From Halopseudomonas litoralis (GTDB taxonomy: Bacteria > Pseudomonadota > Gammaproteobacteria > Pseudomonadales > Pseudomonadaceae), in the NCBI RefSeq assembly GCF_900105005.1, contig NZ_LT629748.1:3286001-3350000 (forward strand): a stretch of 64,000 nucleotides of DNA, written 5' to 3'. How positions within the stretch are numbered: position 1 is the first letter of the stretch; each line of letters starts with the position of its first letter. The notes under the pieces are model-generated. The model was given only the letters and a program-made list of their open reading frames with translations, was not told the DNA's origin and ran no database searches. Shown piece by piece: positions 58,548-64,000 of this stretch. The position numbers were made by a program, and so were the translations under genes.

Positions 58548-59549
58548 ATGTGGAAGGGCTTGGGCATCTGTGCATTACTGACCGCAGCAGGATTTCTTCT
58601 TGTTCATCTTCCGGGAATCAATAACAGCGGCATCAGCCCTCTGGTGATCTCGTTGGTGCTGGGTTTAGTGGCGGGAAACCTTTCCCTGCCAGTGCCTACT
58701 CATACAGTGGCGCCCGGTCTGGGATTCGCAACTCGCTGGCTGCTACGAACCGGGATTGTCATATTCGGTCTCTCGGTAACCCTTCAGCAGATATTTGCGC
58801 TCGGCTTCCAGGTAGTGATACTGGACACGCTGGTTATCAGCACCGTACTGCTGGTCGGTTATCAGCTGGGAACCCGCTGGCTCAAGCTCGATCCGGAAAC
58901 AGCTCTGCTGACCAGTGCGGGTAGTGCCATCTGCGGCGCGGCAGCTATTCTCGCCACCGAGACGACTATCCGAGCCAAGCCTGCAGCCACCGCCATGGCG
59001 GTGGCCACAGTAGTTCTATTTGGCAGCCTGGCAATGATCCTCTATCCATTGTTGTATCCGTTGCTCGGTTGGGACCCGCAGCTGTACGGCGTTTTCATTG
59101 GTGCGACAGTGCATGAAGTGGCGCAGGTGGTCGCTGCGGGAGATGCTATAGGCACAGCGGCTCTGACCAATGCGGTGATCGTCAAGCTGGTTCGGGTGAT
59201 GCTGCTGATACCCTTCCTGCTGATCGCCGGACAATGGTGGCTGAAGCGTCATGCCGTCGACGAGGACGACGGCGCAGAGCCACGGCGGCTGACTATTCCC
59301 TGGTTCGCCTTCGGCTTTCTGGGCATGGTGGTATTTAACAGCGTCTTTGCATTGCCGCACACTTTGCATGCAGCCATTGTTCTGTGTGGTCAGATAGCCT
59401 TGACCATGGCGATGGCGGCGCTGGGCTATGAAACACGCATCGAGAAGCTGCGTCCGCTGCGCCTGAAACCGCTGTTGCTGGCGTTGATACTCTTTGTTCT
59501 GCTGGTCATCGGTGGCTTGGGCCTGACCTGGCTATTGATCCGTATATGA
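58548..59549 (+). CDS. yeiH: YeiH-family putative sulfate exporter (UPF0324)
   Basis: 333 residues with about 9-10 membrane helices. GISPLVISLVLGLVAGN, ATRWLLRTGIVIFGLSVTLQQ, LLTSAGSAICGAAAILATE (the family's re-entrant motif), VFIGATVHEVAQVVAAGDAIG and ALTNAVIVKLVRVMLL are the conserved UPF0324 blocks. It is named from related transporters; actual export of sulfate is not proven for the group. Monocistronic. The leader upstream (58400-58547) is A/T rich. Confidence 0.9.
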   Translation: MWKGLGICALLTAAGFLLVHLPGINNSGISPLVISLVLGLVAGNLSLPVPTHTVAPGLGFATRWLLRTGIVIFGLSVTLQQIFALGFQVVILDTLVISTVLLVGYQLGTRWLKLDPETALLTSAGSAICGAAAILATETTIRAKPAATAMAVATVVLFGSLAMILYPLLYPLLGWDPQLYGVFIGATVHEVAQVVAAGDAIGTAALTNAVIVKLVRVMLLIPFLLIAGQWWLKRHAVDEDDGAEPRRLTIPWFAFGFLGMVVFNSVFALPHTLHAAIVLCGQIALTMAMAALGYETRIEKLRPLRLKPLLLALILFVLLVIGGLGLTWLLIRI

Positions 59550-59621
59550 CGCTGGTCAATGTTCGGCTCGGACCATGGAGATATCCTCCGCACCCCACTT
59601 GTCTTGTAAACAGGATCCTCC

Positions 59622-60923
59622 ATGCCCCAGGCACCTGAACTGCTGGCCCCCGCCGGCACCCTCAAAGCCATGCGCTACGCCTTCGCCTACGGTGCTGATG
59701 CGGTCTATGCCGGTCAGCCGCGTTACAGCCTGCGTGTCCGCGAGAATGATTTTCACAACCCCGCAGTACTCGCCGAGGGGATTGCCGAGGCGCATGCGCT
59801 GGGCAAGAAGTTCTATCTGGCGAGCAATATCGCCGCTCATAACAGCAAGGTAGCGACTTATGTCCGCGACCTGGAAGAAATCGTGGCCATGGCCCCCGAC
59901 GCATTGATCATGTCCGATCCCGGCCTGATCATGCTGGTACGCGAGCGCTGGCCCCACATGCCGGTGCATCTGTCGGTCCAGGCCAATGCCACCAACTGGG
60001 CAACCGTGAAGTTCTGGCAGCAGCAAGGACTGGAGCGGGTGATCCTGTCCCGTGAGTTGTCGCTGGACGAACTCGAGGAGATTCGTCGCCAGTGTCCCGA
60101 CATGGAGCTGGAGGTGTTCGTGCATGGCGCGCTGTGCATCGCCTATTCCGGGCGCTGCCTGCTGTCTGGTTACTTCAATCACCGCGATGCCAACCAGGGT
60201 GCCTGCACCAACTCCTGCCGCTGGAAATACGACCTGCAACCGGCGCAGGAGACTGCCGAGGGCAATGTCGAGCCGGTGGTAAGGGAAGTCCCCGCCCAGA
60301 AGGTGCATCTGCTCAGCCAGAGTGACAAGCCGGATGAGCTGATGGCAATTGAGGAGGACGAGCACGGCACCTACATAATGAACTCCAAGGACCTGCGAGC
60401 AGTTCAGCATGTACAGCGTTTCGTCGATATGGGCATGCACTCACTGAAGATCGAGGGCCGCACCAAATCGCATTTCTATGTCGCCCGTACCGTGCAGACC
60501 TACCGCCGGGCGATTGATGATGCCGTCGCCGGTCGTCCCTTCGACATGGCGTTGATGGACGACCTGGAAAGCCTGGCCAACCGTGGCTACACCGAGGGTT
60601 TCTACCGCCGTCACCCGCCGGGGGTTTATCAGAACTACGAGCAGGGCAATTCGCGCATGCTGCGTCATCAGTTTGTCGGCGAAGTGCTGGAAGATCTGGG
60701 TGAATGGCTCAGCATCGAGGTCAAGAATCGCTTCTGCGTGGGCGACCAGCTGGAACTAATGACCCCCTCGGGCAATCACAGTTTCGCTTTGAATTCACTG
60801 CTGGATCGTCACGGGCAACCGGCCGATGTCGCGCCGGGTACCGGGTATGTGGTGCGCATCCCCAAGCCGGACGGTATCGAGGGGGATAAGGCTCTGCTGC
60901 TACGTTACCTGCCGGCAACCTGA
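59622..60923 (+). CDS. trhP: U32-family tRNA hydroxylation protein TrhP (YegQ)
   Basis: 433 residues. PELLAPAGTLKAMRYAFAYG, ADAVYAGQPRYSLRVREN and HLSVQANATNWATVKFW are U32 motifs; the signature FVHGALCIAYSGRCLLSG is followed by GACTNSCRWKY, so four Cys could bind an Fe-S cluster. The C-terminal beta domain (about 355-430) is typical of YegQ/RlhA proteins. TrhP adds the hydroxyl at uridine-34 in the 5-hydroxyuridine step toward cmo5U of tRNA with prephenate as a needed metabolite. Older annotation as a collagenase-like peptidase is misleading. A 72-base gap follows yeiH. Confidence 0.92.
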   Translation: MPQAPELLAPAGTLKAMRYAFAYGADAVYAGQPRYSLRVRENDFHNPAVLAEGIAEAHALGKKFYLASNIAAHNSKVATYVRDLEEIVAMAPDALIMSDPGLIMLVRERWPHMPVHLSVQANATNWATVKFWQQQGLERVILSRELSLDELEEIRRQCPDMELEVFVHGALCIAYSGRCLLSGYFNHRDANQGACTNSCRWKYDLQPAQETAEGNVEPVVREVPAQKVHLLSQSDKPDELMAIEEDEHGTYIMNSKDLRAVQHVQRFVDMGMHSLKIEGRTKSHFYVARTVQTYRRAIDDAVAGRPFDMALMDDLESLANRGYTEGFYRRHPPGVYQNYEQGNSRMLRHQFVGEVLEDLGEWLSIEVKNRFCVGDQLELMTPSGNHSFALNSLLDRHGQPADVAPGTGYVVRIPKPDGIEGDKALLLRYLPAT

Positions 60924-61030
60924 CAGAGCGCTGAACAGAATAGGTAAATATTCGCTCAGTCGGTCAGTTCATGGTTTACTTGCGCGCCTATTCAGCTTCA
61001 TTTTCTCCATGACCACGGAGCGCTGTACAA

Positions 61031-61828
61031 ATGGATTGGTTGCAAGTAGTGATTCTCGCCCTGCTCCAGGGCCTCACCGAATTTCTCCCGGTCTCAAGTT
61101 CGGCCCACCTGATCCTGGTGCCGGCGCTCACCGGCTGGCCGGATCAGGGACTGGCATTCGACGTCGCATTGCACTTCGGCAGTCTGTTCGCGGTCCTGCT
61201 GTATTTTCGTCGGGACCTGATCAACATGACTGCCAGCTGGTCGCAGTCGCTGGTTACCCGCAAGCCAGATGACGATGCCCGCCTGGCTTGGGGCGTGCTT
61301 TTCGCTACCATTCCGGTGGGGCTGGCCGGACTGGCGTTCAAGGATCAGATCGAGTTATACCTGCGCTCGCCTTTCTATCTGGCAATGGGTCTGGTGTTTT
61401 TCGGGTTGTTGCTGGGCTGGGCGGACTGGCGCTTTCGCGGTGCGCGTACCGAAGGCCAGATGACCTGGAAGGACGTGCTGATCATCGGCTGTGCCCAGGC
61501 ATTGGCACTGGTTCCCGGCACCTCCCGCGCTGGCATCACCATTACCGCCGCACTGATGCTGGGGCTGAGCCGCGAAGCCGCGTCACGTTTCTCCTTCCTG
61601 CTGTCGATTCCGGTAATTCTTTTGGCCTGCATGCTGAAGACAAAGGATCTGGTCGAGGCTCAGGTGGCCGTGGACTGGAGTTCCATGACCCTGGGCATAC
61701 TGGTATCCGCCGTCAGCGCCTTCCTGTGCATCCACTACTTCCTGGTGTTCATCAAACGCATCGGCATGCAGCCGTTCGTGATCTACCGGATCATCCTGGG
61801 TGTCGCGTTGCTGGTGGTGTTCTACTGA
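61031..61828 (+). CDS. uppP: Undecaprenyl-diphosphatase
   Basis: 265 residues, polytopic. LALLQGLTEFLPVSSSAHLIL is the first catalytic motif (E/Q-rich, with PVSSSAHL), and PGTSRAGITITAALMLGLSR the second; FDVALHFGSLFAVLLYFRRD supplies the His/Asp motif region. It removes the terminal phosphate from undecaprenyl diphosphate, recycling the carrier for peptidoglycan and polysaccharide synthesis, and confers bacitracin tolerance. Followed by a hairpin with a T run. Confidence 0.97.
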   Translation: MDWLQVVILALLQGLTEFLPVSSSAHLILVPALTGWPDQGLAFDVALHFGSLFAVLLYFRRDLINMTASWSQSLVTRKPDDDARLAWGVLFATIPVGLAGLAFKDQIELYLRSPFYLAMGLVFFGLLLGWADWRFRGARTEGQMTWKDVLIIGCAQALALVPGTSRAGITITAALMLGLSREAASRFSFLLSIPVILLACMLKTKDLVEAQVAVDWSSMTLGILVSAVSAFLCIHYFLVFIKRIGMQPFVIYRIILGVALLVVFY

Positions 61829-61871
61829 GTTGCGGGGAAACTTTTTGTGGGAAAGCCGTAGCACGGCATGA

Positions 61872-61917
61872 CTCCTGATGATCCCCATGCTCCGCATGGG
61901 AACCATCAGAGTTTTTC
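61872..61917 (+). terminator. Terminator after uppP containing a larger palindrome
   Basis: CCCATGC (61885-61891) pairs with GCATGGG (61895-61901) at the core and the imperfect palindrome extends outward to ACTC/GAGT (61872-61913), then TTTTT. It separates uppP from the convergent copper receptor, whose stop is 12 bases on. The core is of a kind often repeated in pseudomonad genomes. Confidence 0.75.
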
Positions 61918-61928
61918 TGCCAGGCAGA

Positions 61929-63992
61929 TCAGAAACTGAAATCCAGCTTGGCCCACAGGGTACGACCCGGCTCGTTGATCCGTGTCTCAGCCGGAAAACC
62001 GAAACTGCCGTTGCCGGCCAGGTTGAGGTGTTCGGCGTAGGCCTTGTCCAGCAGGTTATCCACTCCGACACTGCCCGTCACTTCGGTACTGAAGCGGTAG
62101 GCAGCGTTGAGCGACAACACCCCGAACCCCGCCGCATCACCGAAGTCCTTGCTGGTAACGTTACCCTTGCCATCCGCGGTACGGCTTTGCGCTGCCACCA
62201 CCCGCCACAGGGCTCCGGCACTCCAGTTGTCCCGCGCATAGGTCAGGTTGAAGCGCGCCTCCAGCGGTGGCATCTGGGGTAACGCCTCACCGTCACTGCG
62301 GTTGCGCCCCCAGGCCCAGGCCAAACTGGTTTCCGTCTGCCAGTTGTCGGTCACATCCAGCGCGATACCGGCTTCGGCACCCATGATATGAGCATCGATA
62401 TTCTCCGCACTGCTGATGCCGCCCATGCCGGTGTAGTCGAACAGGATGAAGTCATCGACCATGCCTGCATAGCCGGACACCCAGGCCTCCAGCCCTTCGC
62501 GCTTGTACTGCAAACCGACATCCAGCTGGGTGGTGCGCTCCGGATCAATGCCATCGAAGGCATTCACCGCGCCAACCGCCTGCCTGGGCGAGAACAGCTC
62601 CCAGTAGTCGGGGAAGCGCTGCACATGACCAAGGCCAACATAGGCCGTGGCCGGCAGGCTGGACAGATCCTCCTCCAGCCGCACAAAGGCCGCCGGCAGG
62701 GTTTCCCGACGCGTATCGCCGGCGGTGGGATTGGGTGCCGGCATGCCCATCATGCCGCCGCTGACGGTAGCGCGGAAATCTTCGACATGGTGCTGATCCA
62801 GCCGCAACCCGCCGATCAGTCGTTGATCTTCCTGCAGGGTCCAGGTCAGCTCGGAAAACACACCTATCTGGCTGAAAGCGGCATCCTTCATCCAGGACGC
62901 GTTCTCATAGGTATCCACGCCCATGCCACTGCGTGTGCGGTGGGTATTGCGTTGGGCGTCGGCGCCAGCCAGCAGTTCCACATCATCCCAGACCCAGGTT
63001 GAGGCAAGCCGGGCTCCCAAGGTGCGGCGATCCACATTGGTTGCCATCGGACCGGCCATCATGCCGGTAGTGGATGGCGTGCGCAGACTGTAGTTGTCCA
63101 TCACATGGTCGGCGTAGTTGTAATACACCCGCGCCTCCAGCTCCTGCAGCGCGCCGCCCTGAAACTGCTTCTCGAAGCGCAGCCCCAGGCTTTCCCGTTC
63201 GAACTGCGAGCCATCCATGCCGCGGCCCGCGTAGCGCGCCTCGCCATCACCGGCACCGACGCTCAGCTCCAGCAGAGTGTCATCGTCCGGCGTCCAGCCC
63301 AGCGCCAGATCGGTGTTCCACTTGTTCCAGCGTGATGGTACGCGATCGCCATTACCGTCCTGGTAGTCACCGGAGCGGGAGCGGTTGCCACTCAGACGCA
63401 GATAGCCATCACGGCTACCGATGGCTCCGTCCATCTGCATATCCCGGCGGGTGTTGGAGCCCGCCACCACAGAGGCATCCAATCGGCTACCCGGTTCGTC
63501 AAAGCTCTCGGGCAGACGATCGAACCGGATGGTGCCAGCCGAAGCGCCCGGCCCCCAGGCGACGCTTTGCGGTCCCTTGATAACCGTCAGCTGGTCGAAA
63601 TTCTGCGGCGCGATATAGGACGACGGAGCGTCCATGCGTGAGGGGCAGGCACCGAGCATTTCGCCGCCATTGGTCAGCAGTTTCAGTCGTGATCCGAACA
63701 TGCCCCGCAATACCGGATCACTGTTGCTGCCCCCGCCGCGCACGGCAGAGAAACCGGGAATGGTCTTCAGGTAATCCGCCGCATCACTGGCCGGGATAGG
63801 CTGCCGGGCCTGCTTCGGATTGGTGATGATGGTCAACGGCGAATCCTGCTGGACCGCTGTGATGACGCGTGGCGGCAGCGCAAGCGAATCCGCATGTTGA
63901 TGGTGGCTGTGATCAGCCTCAGCCAGAACCGTGACGGGCAGGCCGAGTACGGCCAGAGACAGAAAAGTACGTACAAAAACAGGTTGCGACAT
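61929..63992 (-). CDS. oprC: TonB-dependent outer-membrane copper receptor OprC
   Basis: 687 residues. The signal peptide (VRTFLSLAVLGLPVTVLAEA) is followed by a His-rich stretch (DHSHHQH) and the plug: PASDAADYLKTIPGFSAVRG, DPVLRGMFGSRLKLLTNGG and TVIKGPQSVAWGPGASAGTI. The barrel ends WAKLDFSF. The copper site known from P. aeruginosa OprC (CxxxM plus HxM) is conserved: Cys116 and Met120 (CPSRM), His296 and Met298 (HVM). It imports copper through TonB. Only 8 bases lie upstream of the start in the window, so its promoter and regulation are not visible. Confidence 0.93.
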   Translation of the reverse strand: MSQPVFVRTFLSLAVLGLPVTVLAEADHSHHQHADSLALPPRVITAVQQDSPLTIITNPKQARQPIPASDAADYLKTIPGFSAVRGGGSNSDPVLRGMFGSRLKLLTNGGEMLGACPSRMDAPSSYIAPQNFDQLTVIKGPQSVAWGPGASAGTIRFDRLPESFDEPGSRLDASVVAGSNTRRDMQMDGAIGSRDGYLRLSGNRSRSGDYQDGNGDRVPSRWNKWNTDLALGWTPDDDTLLELSVGAGDGEARYAGRGMDGSQFERESLGLRFEKQFQGGALQELEARVYYNYADHVMDNYSLRTPSTTGMMAGPMATNVDRRTLGARLASTWVWDDVELLAGADAQRNTHRTRSGMGVDTYENASWMKDAAFSQIGVFSELTWTLQEDQRLIGGLRLDQHHVEDFRATVSGGMMGMPAPNPTAGDTRRETLPAAFVRLEEDLSSLPATAYVGLGHVQRFPDYWELFSPRQAVGAVNAFDGIDPERTTQLDVGLQYKREGLEAWVSGYAGMVDDFILFDYTGMGGISSAENIDAHIMGAEAGIALDVTDNWQTETSLAWAWGRNRSDGEALPQMPPLEARFNLTYARDNWSAGALWRVVAAQSRTADGKGNVTSKDFGDAAGFGVLSLNAAYRFSTEVTGSVGVDNLLDKAYAEHLNLAGNGSFGFPAETRINEPGRTLWAKLDFSF

Positions 63993-64000
63993 GGCAATTA

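Overview
The window reads as the chromosome of a gammaproteobacterium of the Pseudomonas lineage. The segment from ftsY-ftsE-ftsX-rpoH through two M16 peptidases, rsmD, coaD, a YfhL-type ferredoxin, ggt, mutM, a permease and a PaaI thioesterase has the gene order I know from Pseudomonas (around PA0357-PA0376 in P. aeruginosa). Moderately high G+C, a liu leucine-catabolic operon, an OprD-family porin and an OprC copper receptor agree. A marine or halophilic Halopseudomonas-like species is a reasonable guess, but it is inference. I saw no tRNA, rRNA, IS element, prophage or CRISPR array.

Layout. (1) 1-5251: the 3' end of a haem-b gamma subunit of a DMSO-reductase-superfamily molybdoenzyme (ethylbenzene/DMS dehydrogenase type), an Nbp35-like Fe-S P-loop ATPase, a large beta-propeller protein and an OprD-type porin broken by a one-base deletion. 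(2) 5275-7264: a CstA-type transporter between two gene remnants. (3) 7441-16990: one long operon carrying isovaleryl-CoA through 3-methylcrotonyl-CoA, HMG-CoA and acetoacetate to acetyl-CoA (liuABCDE, scoAB, atoB), followed by a MerR regulator and preceded by a palindromic operator candidate. (4) 17055-18951: a GST, a YigZ protein and a lipocalin lipoprotein. (5) 18963-22249: an eroded ferric-siderophore locus with a binding-protein remnant, a TonB receptor, an orphan response regulator lacking its phosphoacceptor Asp, and two Fur-box-like sites. (6) A subtilase with an odd catalytic Asp position, a PAS-GGDEF-EAL protein and hemN. (7) 28810-42813: the conserved housekeeping block. (8) 43037-58343: beta-oxidation genes. 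These are a hydroxyacyl-CoA dehydrogenase/thiolase pair, several thioesterases, an acyl-CoA ligase with a crotonase, an IclR regulator, a PimF-like bifunctional enzyme, a PimC/PimD-like two-subunit acyl-CoA dehydrogenase and etfBA. (9) 58548-63992: a YeiH exporter, trhP, uppP and the OprC copper receptor.

How they work together. Two acyl-CoA systems dominate: leucine/isovalerate breakdown (region 3) and what looks like dicarboxylic-acid (pimelate/adipate) beta-oxidation (region 8). Both feed electrons to ETF and produce acetyl-CoA. In region 8 three copies of a 15-bp palindrome (TTTYGC-N3-RYGAAA) sit before the ligase/iclR and pimF-like genes, and a related palindrome (TTCCGC-N3-GCGGAA) sits before the dehydrogenase/thiolase pair, suggesting one IclR-type regulon. 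The least explained part is region 1, where a molybdoenzyme subunit is linked to an Fe-S ATPase and a 13-blade-motif propeller.
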